The notes under the pieces are model-generated. The model was not told the DNA's origin and searched no databases. It worked only from the letters and a program-made list of their open reading frames with translations. Positions 24,791 through 36,149 of a stretch of DNA of 64,000 nt are shown here, piece by piece. This stretch comes from Chionoecetes opilio. Its lineage: Eukaryota > Arthropoda > Malacostraca > Decapoda > Majidae. Where the stretch lies: assembly GCA_016584305.1 (NCBI GenBank), contig JACEEZ010018080.1, positions 47,501 through 111,500 on the forward strand. Reading direction: 5' to 3'. A program made the translations under genes and the position numbers. Positions within the stretch are counted from its first letter, which is position 1. The number at the start of each line of letters is the position of its first letter.

Positions 24791-26009
24791 GGAGATGATA
24801 GAAGGGAGGCAGAAAATGGTGATGGATTTTTCGCTGGAATGGGTATTGTAGATAAATGGAATAGTGAAACAAAGAGCGGGGTAAAGTTTTATTTGAAGGA
24901 ATGTGAGCGGTGAGAGGGAGGTGTAGTATCTTGGGGAGTCTGTCTATACACACAAGGATGGAGAAAGGGCATCCTGGCTTTGTAGTTTATTTGACGGCGA
25001 GTCATTGTACAACGTGGGGACAAGAGGTGCGCGGTGTGTGTCTCTGTGTGTCCTGTGGCTGACTGAATTACCTGGCTGATGTTGCAGTTGTGTCGGCAAG
25101 GACAAGTCAGGTCAGCGTCAGGTCACCCTCGAATCCTGGTCCCAGACAGTGGGGTGGCCTAAGCCGATGCAGGTGTGTATGTGCGTGTGTGTGTTAGCGC
25201 CGCTACAGTGGTAAGCAAGGTGGGATAGGAGACAGCATAGTCCTTTGTACCACCTCGACCCCTCAATCCTCACCCCTGTACCTCTATGGATAAGGAAACT
25301 GTATGAAAGAGTGCTAGTAAAAAGACTGCAACGGTACTTATAGACGGGACAAAAGTCTTCCACACGGTACACCAAGACCAAGACCCATCACGGCACCACA
25401 CCGTCCGCCTCAAGGCCGAATCACACCATACCATCATGGTGACACGGCACCGTTTCATCACATCCGTTACAATTTCTTACATTCAAACAAATAGACGTGT
25501 TACACTAAACGGTGCGCCGCCGTCACGGCTCCAATACATCACCGTACTGTCACGTAACGGTTTCTGGGAAAGAGTATTTTAACGTTATGAGACTGTGCCG
25601 TGCTGATAATTGTCGTTTTCTCAAGGCTTTATGTACCCAAAACAGTGTCTTTTAGAGTTCAACTCCTCTTCTTCATCCAACAGAAGTGCTATTAATGCAA
25701 ATTTCTTCAACCATAGCCTCTTGAGGCACCATCTCTGCTTAGAGGGTCAGCAGGAACTGCCAAGAATGACGGAACCGTGACGAATAGTGTGAATACAAGG
25801 CACGGCTGACTGAACGCTGCCATGATTTCAGAGTGTGAACCAGCCTTCACCTGTACCTTACTGAAGAAAACTAATCAACCCTCGCGACTGTGATAGATTC
25901 ATAGGTGTAAGCAGGGCAAATATCGTCGATCCTGACAACGGTGCCCTTCAACAACTACAACAATAACAACAAGGTAGAGATGGTTACCTTACAGTGTTAC
26001 CTAAATATC

Positions 26010-26480
26010 TTCTATAAAAAATTTTGTTATTGGGCAACCACCGATTTTGAGGCCAAAACTTAGTCCTGAATAGTTTTCTTGTGTTTTGAATTAATCTGGC
26101 TCTCGTTTTTGTCGGAAATCAATGTTTGTTTACACGTGTGTGTGTGTGGGGGGGGGGGGGGGGGGGGGGGGGGCAACCTGCCGCTCCAGGTTCGCCCCGC
26201 AAACATTGCTACGATTCACACTGCCATATTATGGGTAATTTTCGTTTTTTCGCTATCATCTGTTACGAAACCAAACCCCACCTCTAACCTAACCTAATCT
26301 GATTTAACCTAACTTAACTTTCTGGCTGAAATAACGGTAGATTTTTGGTACTACGTGTAGTGCCATTATTATTCAATTGCGCCATGGGAAATGGGGCTCA
26401 CAATACTCAGAATGAAGAAAGCTACACGATGATGTAGGTAAGAATCCTAGGACTTTTGAAAGCCCACTACCAAAATAATA
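26010..26480 (-). repeat. Dispersed repeat, copy without MITEs (pairs with 51555-52830)
   Basis: Matches 51555-52830 in reverse complement over several blocks, for example 'ctaacctaatctgatttaac' and 'attcttacctacatcatcg' (complement). At the two points where the other copy holds MITEs, this one reads straight through. It contains a (TG)n/(G)n run at 26130-26173. Confidence 0.8.
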
Positions 26481-27725
26481 CCAATATCTATGCAAATTTT
26501 CCATAAAGTCTAAACACATAGCAGAAAAGCAACAAAGGCATACCTACAACATTAAATCTAAGCTATATGTCATAGGTAGCAAAATATTAGAATATCAATA
26601 CGTAGGGGCATCCTGTAATATATTATGACCGATTTTGGTTACCCTGTCATTCCCTTGACATTTTAACTAGTATAATTTTTCATTCACATTCACTGCAATG
26701 TGAATATTGTATTTAGGTACATGCTCATAATCATTTGCTTTCCCTTACAAATCCCTTTTTTTTTTTTACTTTTGATATATTTACGATTTTTTTTTTCCCC
26801 TCAAAAACACCAATATTTTTGTTTTCTCAAAACCTCCTTGTAAAATAGGGGTGCGTCTTATGCGGAGGTGCGTCTTATGCGCCGGCAAATACGGTATATA
26901 TATATATATAGTCCGATGCCATTACCCTCCCCCGGACGTTTATCCTACTCTAGTCTTTACTGTCCGGCAACCGACAATATCAACTACCCCGCCGCAGACT
27001 TTTACATCCGCTGAGCATGCAGCCACCTGGCGGGAGGCAGCAGAAAGTGTTCAATAGTCTCAAGAGACGTTCCTGCACCAGGGGCAGTGGGGGTCAGGGG
27101 ACTAACGGAGGCTGTGCAGGTGAACCGCGAGTGTCGTGTGCCCAAATGTAAACAATACGACCGCTGAGCATGCTGCCACCTGGCGGGAGGCAGCAGAAAG
27201 TGTTCAATAGTCTCAGAAATGTTCTTGCACCAGGGGCAGTGGGAGTCAGGTGACTGACGGAGGCTGTGCAGGTGAACCGTGAATGTTATGTGCCCAAATG
27301 TAAAAAATACGACCGCTGAGCATGGTGCCACCTGGCGGGAGATGCGGACACTGACCAGGGGTGACAGGAGACGCTCGGACCGCCGGACAACTTGGTCAAT
27401 TTACGACGAACAGGACCAGGCATTTCAATGTGGAGGGAAAGAAAAAAAAAATAATTGCCCGAGACTGACATATCCCCGGACCTCGGATTTTGTCCGGCAA
27501 ATCCAATATCCGGGAAATCGAGGTTTGTGTGTATATCTTAATATCTGATACATCAAAACTCCTTAAAACTCAAGCATTCCAAAATAAAATGAGAAAATAA
27601 AAAATTCTGTTGAGTTGACAATTCGAGCGGCGATAAGTGGTCTGGCATGTCATTCTTGCCCGCAAATTTGTCACGCAAATGGAGTCCGTTAAATCCGAAG
27701 TCCGTTAAACCGAGGGTCGACTGTA

Positions 27726-28765
27726 TATATTATGAGCAAGGAGAGGGTGATCAGAGGGCCATAAGCCAGTGATAAAGACACAGCGAGCATACACAGAGGT
27801 GTGTAAGTGTATGCTACGTGTGCTGGTGACAGTGTTATTTGCTTACAGTGATTATGGCTCTGCTGAAGAGCTAAATATTACTTGCAAGGAGTGTGTTGTG
27901 AGTGAATTAGTGCGTTGCGATGGTGGGGCGACAGCCTTCGTCCTGCCTTATCGCTAGGCTGAGGTGGGAGTTGACTGCCATCCCTCATACTGTACCGGCG
28001 TACTGCGCAAACAATTTTGTGCCTTCTGTTCTGTGGCGCATGATGCTCTGTGCCATTCCTTGATTACTATGGCGAAACAACGGCCTCCACCAGTGGCCGA
28101 GGCCCGGCTGGTTGCTGCTATGGACGATGTACAGAGGTTCATCTTCAGCATAAGGAGAAAGATCATTGGTTGACCAAGTTGCCCATTTGCCAACAACTTG
28201 TCAGTAGAGTACTAAGTCAATTTTTAAAGTTAGATTATAAAATTATTTTATATTTTTATATCATAAACGTAGTTTTTCAATTAATATTTTTTGTCATATT
28301 TCCCTTGACCTTGATGACCTGCCTCATCCTCCGTGGCATGGAATCAGCAATTCCATGGAATCATGGAATCAATCATGGAATTCCGCAGCAATTCTGATGA
28401 CAGAGGCGCTCTGTTCGATTTTTGTGAGGGCCCTGGCCTTGTCCTCTCCCGTCATATGCTTCGAAGCCATCCTGGACAATCGTTGGTGGTGTGGGGGGTG
28501 GGGGGGGGTCAAAAAGTAGTGTGATGCAGTAAAATGAGCGTGGCTGGGGGGTGGAGCGGCACCCCTCCCATGACAACGTCTGGCTCCGCACTGAATGGCT
28601 GAGCTGCACACAACCTGTCTTACTAACGGAGTACTACTGTCAGACGTACGATAAAACTGTTAAAAATTAACTGCGTTCTTTGAAACAAAGAAAATAATGT
28701 TACATATTTTCCATGTAACATTTTTTTTGCGCAAAATGTACCACATTTTTTTTGCGCCCACTATA
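27726..28765. other. No gene recognised
   Basis: Mixed sequence. 28347-28387 repeats 'ccatggaatcatggaatcaatcatgg', a short tandem word. 28690-28720 forms a hairpin (TGTTACAT/ATGTAACA). The short frames here have no recognisable domain. Confidence 0.5.
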
Positions 28766-28858
28766 CAGTAAAAGCCTTATAACTCTGCACGATAGGGGCT
28801 CTGGCCCTTGCCGAGTTATTCAATGTGCCGAGTTATGCAATGTCCTCCTCTGATATGG

Positions 28859-28894
<36 letters not shown>

Positions 28895-29860
28895 AGTATA
28901 GACGTCCAGCCTCTGGCCCCTTTGCTTTTGGCTCAGTTCTTGCGGCTGGAACGTGACAGCGAGCCACTTTCCAGCCAATTAACTCATTACGTGAATTACT
29001 CATTAAAGGCTTGTTCTATGCAAAAAGTTTGTTATACAGACCCCCATTGATTTTGACAGCACTACTTGGATGTCGAATGTCAGCTCAATCCGACAATAAT
29101 TAGGAGTACTTTACGCTAATTACTCATTAAGGGCTTGTTTTACGCAAAACAATTCTTCCGACGACCCCCATTGATTTTGACAGCACTACTTGCATGTCAA
29201 ATTTCAGCTCAATCCGACAATAATTAGGAGTAGTTATACACTTTTTGGCAGAAACTTGGTTCCACGGGTCTTATGGTAAGCGACAGTCAATAAATGTAAT
29301 TACAGTACTGTAAAAGCATAAAAACTACACTTACCAGTGAACGGGTAGCAGCAGGCATATATATACTCGTAATCCAAGGAGAGGGGAGCCTTGTTGTAAC
29401 ATGTAGAAGATGTTAGGGGGACTCAGTGCATTTTAACACTGGTATCACTTTAATCACTGTATAATCACAATTCTGTACTGTATTGTATACAGTGCTGTAC
29501 CTGTACAACTTAATTTTACATCACTTGAGCACTTAGTTACTGCAACACTATGCCCTGTCCATTAACTCTACCTTCGACTGCGAGTGCATGGGAGGACACA
29601 GGGGGGCGGCATGAGCCTCTAATTACAGGAGTCACTATAACAATCCTGCCTGCGCCACCATGGGTGAGGGCCAACCATCACAGCCTTCGAGTCTCTCTTC
29701 GAGCCTCCAGGGCCTACCATCCCACCCCTGGAGCTCACTGCCTACACGCGCTATAGGCATAGATGTGTGTGTGTGTGTGTAAAAAAAAAAAAAAAAAAAC
29801 TTTGCCTTGCCGAGTTATATCAAATTCCGAGTTATACAGTGCCGAGTTATAAGGCTTTTA

Positions 29861-29863
<3 letters not shown>
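28766..29863. mobile_element. pogo/Tigger-like element (family C)
   Basis: Ends CAGTAAAAGCCTTATAACTC and complement CAGTAAAAGCCTTATAACTC, with TA on both sides. 'gccgagttat' words recur near both ends. The interior includes a duplicated about 110-bp unit ('attactcattaa..ggcttgtt' near 28998 and 29117) and a SINE-like repeat (29551-29781). No transposase. Confidence 0.88.
29551..29781 (+). repeat. SINE-like dispersed repeat (copy 2 of 3) ending in (TG)n
   Basis: Same ordered blocks as 3443-3622, with an extra 'cttcgagtctctcttcgagc' segment in the middle. Confidence 0.65.
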
Positions 29864-29940
<77 letters not shown>

Positions 29941-29943
29941 TAT
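29864..29943. repeat. (TA)n microsatellite
   Basis: TA tract directly abutting the right end of the family C element. Confidence 0.95.
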
Positions 29944-31216
29944 CAATAATTATTGCTTTAAGTGATTTAGTAAATAATATATAAATGTACTACCACAAAG
30001 TGCTTTACCTCTATTTTTGCACTATATGCAGAGAAAATATCACATATTGGTTTGCGGATTTGCAGACTTGCGGTTGCGGAACGTAAGGATTGGGGTTTGC
30101 GGATTTTCGTTTGCGGTGCACACCTCTGGTCTTTGTGCTCCCTTTGTGTGCCATAGGTGACTAAAAGGGATGTGGGCAAAGAGTTTATATTCTTTCCCAT
30201 GACAACAAAAAGTAGAATTTTTGTTTGTGTGTGTGTATGTGTGTATGAATGTGCCACCCCACTTATTTGGGAGAAGGTGGAACTGTATGAAAATTGTATT
30301 AGCAAGTTGTGGATCAGTTGGGCTCATTAGTATCAGTACCTTTTACATAAGAACATAAGAAAATAAGGAAGCTACAAGAGGCCGTGAAACGGTAGTTCCT
30401 GTGTAATTTTTGTTCTTTTAGCTTTAAGAGTATACAACTAAGCTTAAAATTGGAAAATGTATCATGAAGTGTTACTATATAGATGGCTAGAAAGAGATTG
30501 TGGTGATGGGAAGTTTACTTACTGGTGATTGTTAGTGAGGAGAGGACAAATAGATGTCAAAATATGAGGAGAAAATGAAGACGATGAAGAAGAGGAGGAG
30601 AAGGAAATGATGATCATGAAGAGAAAGAATTATAATGATGAGAAGGAAATGATAACGAAGTGGATTTAAAGCTATTTTAACACTAGTGGATTCTGGAGGA
30701 GGCAGCCAGGGCCAGGTCACTGGAGGGCCAGGGCCAGGCTCACCTGGAAAGAAAAGAAATATATAGTTTGGCCCCTTCCCAAAAAATGTATACAATCCTT
30801 GATCCCATTTTTTTTCATCGAAACCTTTGCATGCACATACACAAAAGATCAATATTTTGTGATGCTCATGCACAGGATCGTTACTTTAGCCAATTAGTTA
30901 TTACTATTTGTGCTAAAAGGGTATACTACAATTATGCTAGACAATCTAGTACCTACAGTATACTAGACCACAGTAGACTCGGACATCTGGTTACTGGATC
31001 CCCCAAAAATACGTATTTCCCAGGCAATCTGGTAACTTGGCCAGCCCCCAAAACTTTTCCCAAGACCCACCCCTGCATTTTAATTATCCTTAGGGAAAAG
31101 CCATCCAAATAAATACAAAGATGGGGAGAATAATAAGAAAAATAGAAAAGTATTGATGACAGCAAGGATAGTGTTAGTGATGATATTAACCTGTCCTTGT
31201 CTTCCTTCTTGTTCAG
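29944..31216. other. Distal part of the large channel intron
   Basis: AT-rich, no gene recognised. 30350-30410 is another 3' tail of the LINE family at 40142-47060 ('taagaacataagaaaataag'). Confidence 0.6.
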
Positions 31217-31360
31217 GTGTTCAGCCCCGGGGACTTTGTGTGCCGGAAAGGTGATGTCGGCAAGGAAATGTACATAGTGAAGCGAGGAAGACTGTCGGTG
31301 GTGGGAGACGACGGCAAGACTGTTTATGCCACACTTGGGGCGGGCAGTGTGTTTGGAGAG
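31217..31360 (+). CDS. Cyclic-nucleotide-gated channel alpha subunit, CNBD beta-roll exon
   Basis: 48 codons from acceptor 'cttcttgttcag' to donor GAG|gtgaga, phase 0. The peptide begins [20 protein letters not shown] and ends LGAGSVFGE. It is the first half of the beta-roll of the cyclic-nucleotide-binding domain: the G-D-V-G-K-E-M-Y turn, then the FGE start of the phosphate-binding cassette. In CNG channels this cytoplasmic domain binds cGMP or cAMP and opens the pore. Very high conservation of this block among CNGA proteins makes the call safe. No stop or frameshift is present, so the gene looks intact despite its transposon-filled introns. Confidence 0.96.
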
Positions 31361-31930
31361 GTGAGAAACTATGCTTTGTGAGAGCAGAGAATAAAGTTTC
31401 CTTGCCACTCTCTTGCTCTGCCTCCAGTCAAGGGTGTCTGCTGTAACTCTTCCAAGGGGGGGCACAAGAGGATATACACTCACTATTATATTTATTACTC
31501 AAAACTATAGTACTCCTGTGTCCTCAGTCAGTGGGGGGGGGGGCAAGTTACCTATTTAACCTCCACCCCCCCCAAAAGAAAAGAAGATGGTTATGCCTTC
31601 AGTACCTTACTGAGGCATTGGTAGTGACTGATGTCAAGACTTGTCCACATTAAGCCCCATCACAGGGTGTCAAGAATGGAACAAACATGGGTATTATTCG
31701 TTAAGAGCAGAGACGAGATTGCAGAGTTTTATTCCTCACTTTTCAATCTCCAAGACAAATCTTAGTAGGACACCTCAGAGCATATTTCATTGGAAACCTT
31801 TTCTGTTATAGATAAAAATTACATTGTAGTTATGGTAAGGCAAGGCAGATCACATGTAGATAATCAAGACCACAGGTCCACAGCATTGCATACTTTAGTA
31901 CCTATTGTTCAACACCTTCCTTCCTTGTAG

Positions 31931-32053
31931 GTGTCAATCCTTAACATTGCTGGGAACAAGACTGGCAACCGAAGGACAGCCAACGTGAGGAGTGTTGGCT
32001 ACTCTGACCTGTTCTGTCTCTCCAAGAATGACCTCTGGGATGCCCTCACTGAG
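31931..32053 (+). CDS. Cyclic-nucleotide-gated channel alpha subunit, phosphate-binding-cassette exon
   Basis: 41 codons from acceptor 'ttccttgtag' to donor GAG|gtgagc, phase 0. It contains [20 protein letters not shown] and ends [11 protein letters not shown]. The Arg of RRTA pairs with the cyclic phosphate in known CNBD structures, and the following Thr is the residue associated with cGMP preference in CNGA channels. [10 protein letters not shown] is the start of helices B/C that close over the ligand. Both ligand residues are present, so this subunit should bind cyclic nucleotide; cGMP preference is inferred from the Thr. Confidence 0.96.
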
Positions 32054-32361
32054 GTGAGCTTGGCACAGGTTTTAGGACATGAGTGAATAGAAGATGTGAT
32101 CCCTATCTTGGTGCAGTGTGATCTTGTATTGCACATTATAGTATACTCTTGTGTTGTAGTAACTCAAAAGAATACTTGACTTCACTTCATTAGATAATGC
32201 TCGTTAGTCAAGACTCCTTTCTATAATGTCTTTGATATAGAAACTGTGATGTGTGAAGCAATGAAGGAACAAAGTGAGAAATTATGACATAGAGTTGATT
32301 GAGTGATAGCTGACTGGTTTGCTAGAGCCAATCACCACAGTGAGTGTTACGTTCCCGGCAG

Positions 32362-32494
32362 TATCCCGAGGCAAAAAAGTCCCTGATGGAACGTGGCCGC
32401 CAGCTGCTGATGAAGGATGGCCTGCTGGACGAGGAGGGGCTGAAGGCAGCACAGGAGCAGCAGGAAACCTTATCAGAAAAGGCAAACCGCCTTG
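32362..32494 (+). CDS. Cyclic-nucleotide-gated channel alpha subunit, C-helix and post-CNBD exon
   Basis: 133 bases from acceptor 'gttcccggcag' to donor CTTG|gtgagt, phase 0 in and phase 1 out. The peptide starts YPEAKKSLMERGRQLLMKDG, continues LLDEEGLKAAQEQ and ends EKANRL. It is the C-helix of the nucleotide-binding domain followed by a Glu/Gln-rich linker. YPEA.. and RG..LL.KDGLLDE are standard CNGA features. Short introns (308 bp before, 195 bp after) contrast with the two giant upstream introns. Confidence 0.95.
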
Positions 32495-32689
32495 GTGAGT
32501 CATTTTACCCGCAAAGAGAGTAAGAGGCCAGACATGTTAGAGCTAAAGATGTTTACAGTTGGCCCTCATTGAAACATATTAGAGAAAAGTGTAAAAAGTA
32601 TAGTTTCAGGCTCAAAGACAGTTCTATATCGTGATATGGAGGTGCAGTAAGCTGTTGTGTGACATGCTGTGTGTTGCTGTGTTGGACAG

Positions 32690-32868
32690 ACTCGGCCATT
32701 GACACACTCAACACCCGGCTGGCGAGGCTGCTGGCGGAATACTCCAGCACGCAGCAGAAGATGAAACAGAGGCTCACCAAGATGGAGAGGCGGCTGGAGT
32801 TTGATTCAGACGTCACCGTGCCCACCTCACCCAGACCCAGCCCCAATTTCACCATGTCTCCCAGGTAA
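32690..32868 (+). CDS. Cyclic-nucleotide-gated channel alpha subunit, terminal coiled-coil exon
   Basis: Begins after acceptor 'gtgttggacag' and completes an Asp codon split by the intron. The peptide reads DSAIDTLNTRLARLLAEYSS, then a basic KMKQRLTKMERRL helix, then a Pro/Ser-rich tail FTMSPR and TAA at 32866-32868. The heptad-patterned helix is the C-terminal leucine zipper (CLZ) of CNGA subunits, which in vertebrates sets the 3:1 assembly with CNGB subunits. The stop overlaps a consensus-like donor (CCCAG|gtaacc), so splicing past this stop is possible; see the candidate exon at 48933. Confidence 0.94.
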
Positions 32869-33177
32869 CCAGTGAGCCAGGGACTCAAGTAAGATGGTTG
32901 GTGAGGTAATCAAGTAGTGTGGCAGCAACTTCTTGACTGAGGCTGGTGTAGACTTGTCTTCTGGAGGGTAATGGTGTGGTCTTGGGGCTTCAAGGGAGGA
33001 TTTTTCAGCTTTTAAAGCTCATGAAGCAGCTACATAAATTCAATGCAAGCTGTTACTTTTTTTCTGGGCGCAATTGATTTGGTGTCATAGTGGTAACTTG
33101 TATATGCATGTTTTGTTTCATTGTTGTGTATCTTTGACACCAATAGCTTTCTTTACAAGTATAGCAATTACTTCTAT

Positions 33178-33919
33178 TAGAGGTGGACCGAATGTCCGCA
33201 GCCGCAGCCGCGGATATCCCCATCGTTTTTATCATCCACATCCGCATCAATGGATGCAGACATTAATTGGCTACGTTGAATAACTAGATACTGTACGTAC
33301 ATGTACATAACAGCTGGGAAGAGAGAGAGAGAGAGAGAGAGACTCACTCACTTGCCCAAACCTGTTGGACTGGTGTTGTGTCTGCGGGTAGCGGGCTGTC
33401 ACTTGTAGGAAATCAGTTGCGTTAGAGTGCTTGCGTAGTGGTAACACAGATAATTGAAACTGTAGCAAAATTTGATTAGTATATTCTTGTTGCCCCTATT
33501 TCTTGACCCCTTCACGCCCAGATCTTTCCTTTACTATAAAAAATTGTCAGTTGTTAGCCATAAAACTACAAAAGGTAACTTAATATACCAAATTAGTTAG
33601 TCAACAAGGATACTAAACAGGTCATATCTATAAAATATTGCTTATATTCACTGAAAGTCGTCTAATGGTACCCAAATAACAATGGAAATTACGTTCTGGT
33701 CATCAAGGGGTTAATAGTATATTAATGATACATTTTTACTAATATCTTAGCATCCTTAAATTTTAAATCTTTACCTTTACCATAAATTTCAATAATTTGT
33801 GGCTAAAACTCTTGATGGCTAGAAATATCCGCATCCGGATCCGCAAATATTGGAAATAAATCTTCGCATCAACATCCGCATCCTCCAATAGTAAAAACTT
33901 GACCTCCGGTCCACCTCTA
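33178..33919. mobile_element. hAT-type MITE with 8-bp target duplication
   Basis: Ends TAGAGGTGGACCG and, complemented, TAGAGGTGGACCG. The flanks are ACTTCTAT (33170-33177) and ACTTCTGT (33920-33927), one change in eight. Repeated 'atccgcatc' words lie subterminally, which is common in hAT elements as transposase-binding sites. 742 bp, no transposase. It lies 310 bp past the channel stop codon, so possibly inside the 3' UTR. Confidence 0.88.
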
Positions 33920-33927
33920 ACTTCTGT

Positions 33928-35245
33928 CATGTAGGATGTGTTGCCAGTACTTCATGAAATAACAAGAATGATTTTGATCCAAATAGTGATAATGACACTA
34001 AATTTCCCATTTTCCAATACAATAATTAAATATATGAATATACAAATGAGAAATATATGAATACACACTATTTTCTATTTAGTATGTGATGAACGGCTCA
34101 AGGAAAGCCCAAGCACTTTTTTCACAAAGTACCAGCATGAATTTGTTCACCTCACTGATGCACAGCCACACCCAAGCCCTACACACAGTCTTCCCAGCAG
34201 CAGCAACAACACCCCACCTTGCACTAGTCCACCACACTATGGATTATGGTTCTTGCTTACAGAGGCAGTTGTTGCCCCTCACCATTCCACCTGGGAGCTG
34301 CCCCTCCCCTGCAGCACAGAGAGCACTCCTCTGCTGCTTCCCACACTGGGGAGGGTGACTGCCCCGTCTCTGGCTCATTCATTCTTCAGAATTTGTACTC
34401 AAGCCTCCATCCCCTCACTCCTGCTGCCAGCACACCGCACCCACCCACCCAGCAGAGCACCTCCCTTCCCTTTGCTGCACGCAACACACATGTGCCTCCG
34501 TCACCCCTGCGCAGGGACACTATATAGTGCCCTTGTCTCGCCGTCACGGCTGTTGAATCATCCGCTGCTGTTTCTTCACTAAAGTTTTATTTAGAAAACA
34601 TTTACGATGCATGAGTTGTTTTGTGCACTTCACGAAAAAGTATGCAATCTTCTCTTTGGTAATTTGCAGCACGTAGTACATTTTTCATCCATGCAAATGT
34701 TTGGTGACTTGTTACGTGGGCCACCCTTGAGGCACTGCTCTGTCTGCGTGCCACGTCTGTGTGTCAGGTTCACCACTTCTTCTTTTGTTGAATGAAAATA
34801 AGGTTAAAGACCTTATTTGCCCCCAATAATTCCTTATTACTTGTCTCAATATGTCACGGCTGACAAATACTGACTTGATGTCTGTTTTGTTGAAATTCAG
34901 TTTATGTTCCTGCACAAACTTCAAGTATGTGATAGCTTTTTAAGTTAAATAAGTTTACATTTCTGTATTTGACAAGCAAGATTAATTCTCAAAAAGTATT
35001 GCTGCTAAGTGTAAAAGGAACCTTCATATCAGGCTCTGGGAATAAGCTGTAGGGCCATTCATTGTTATCTTTGTGATGCAACCAACGCACAAAGGCTACA
35101 CATTGTTATTACTGTTCTCTAATGGAGGGAAAATGTGGCGGACAAGCACACCAAAACGAGAGGAAAAACTCTTCCTCACTTTCCCTACGAGGTGGTAAAT
35201 TAGGCTGTTAATATATTTTTTTATTTGAATTGTGTGTGTGTGTGT

Positions 35246-35314
<69 letters not shown>

Positions 35315-36149
35315 GTATTTGCCAACTGTTATCACAAACTGTACTTATCACTTTGAACTTTCCCCTTCAGAATTCCTCTTAGACAGGTAACATTGTACTG
35401 AGTATTGTTAATATATCACCAGAAAGCATCTTCCTCTTCCTGATTTACAAATCTTTTCTTTCATATAAATCATCAAATAAGTTCTACTCTTTGTCATATA
35501 AGAAAAAGCAAGTGTCCTTTTCCTGAGTAGAATATCTTTGCTTTCATTATGAATAAGTACCACACATAGAAGTTGTATTTCTTACATTGTGATTGTTTCC
35601 TTCATGAGACGGTTACTGCTTACTGATCTCAATTTGTTGATGGTGATGATTATAGTCATTAGAATTATTGGTTCTTTTGTCAGTATGAATAGCATATAGT
35701 CGTCATGAAGTCATCAGTGTTACTTGTCATTACAGCATCATCATTTTGTTGCAGCATCTTTATACTATCTGTCAAGGCATTTTTTTATACTATTGTTGTC
35801 ATTTTAAACAGAGAGGTCTTACAGGTAGAGTACAGGGTGACAAGCCAACACCTCCTGGCTCGGTCTGCAGTGCCCTGCCAGCCATGGTCAGCCAGCTAGG
35901 TCATGCTGGGCTGTTATGAAAGATTCTCCTTTTTTCTTGCAGCATCTAGTTACATGTTTGTGAAAGTAGATGACTCAGTTTTTTTCTTCTCTTTTTGCAT
36001 TCTACGAAGCAGGCCAAGGGCAGAAAAAACATGCAAAAAGCCCACTTAGGTGCCATCCCTCAAAAAGCTATCAGTAAAAGCATGCCAGAAGAGTTTGTCA
36101 ATTTAGGTTGTGAGTTGTCTTGATACTCCTCTTTTAAAGAGTGCAAACC
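33928..36149. other. Downstream flank of the channel gene, no gene recognised
   Basis: 34086-34580 is richer in C and has several overlapping open frames of low-complexity Pro/Ser/His type, without a domain. A (TG)n microsatellite lies at 35232-35313. The true poly(A) site of the channel could lie here, but I cannot place it. Confidence 0.5.

Larger units (their letters stand above)
24260..26894. mobile_element. TA-target TIR element (CCGTATTTGCCGGCGCATAA subfamily)
   Basis: The 20-bp ends CCGTATTTGCCGGCGCATAA are identical on both strands and are followed by 'gacgca' words repeated at the right end. Inserted in (TA)n. It is related to the CCGTATTTTACGG elements at 13038 and 55780, with which it shares 'cataagacgca'-like repeats. 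The interior holds a LINE fragment and the dispersed repeat at 26010-26480. Confidence 0.85.
22808..27531. mobile_element. TIR element family I, copy 3, split by two nested elements
   Basis: Ends CACACAAACCTCAATTTCCC and complement CACACAAACCTCGATTTCCC, TA on both sides. Read without 22850-24177 and 24213-26911, the sequence aligns with copies 1 and 2, including the LINE-derived tandem units at 27002-27331. Confidence 0.85.
20787..27723 (-). mobile_element. pogo-like family A, copy 2, inverted, truncated, with nested insertions
   Basis: 20787-21045 and 22620-22806 are the reverse complement of interior parts of 13423-14234; 27533-27723 is the reverse complement of its left part and ends 'gggtcgactg' before TA. 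Between these blocks lie a LINE fragment (21193-22310) and family I copy 3 (22808-27531). The end near 20787 lacks its last bases. Confidence 0.75.

Noticed and set aside
34086..34582. Overlapping frames of 90-109 codons downstream of the channel
   Set aside because: Three frames are open together because the region is C-rich and poor in stops; no frame has a domain or splice support.
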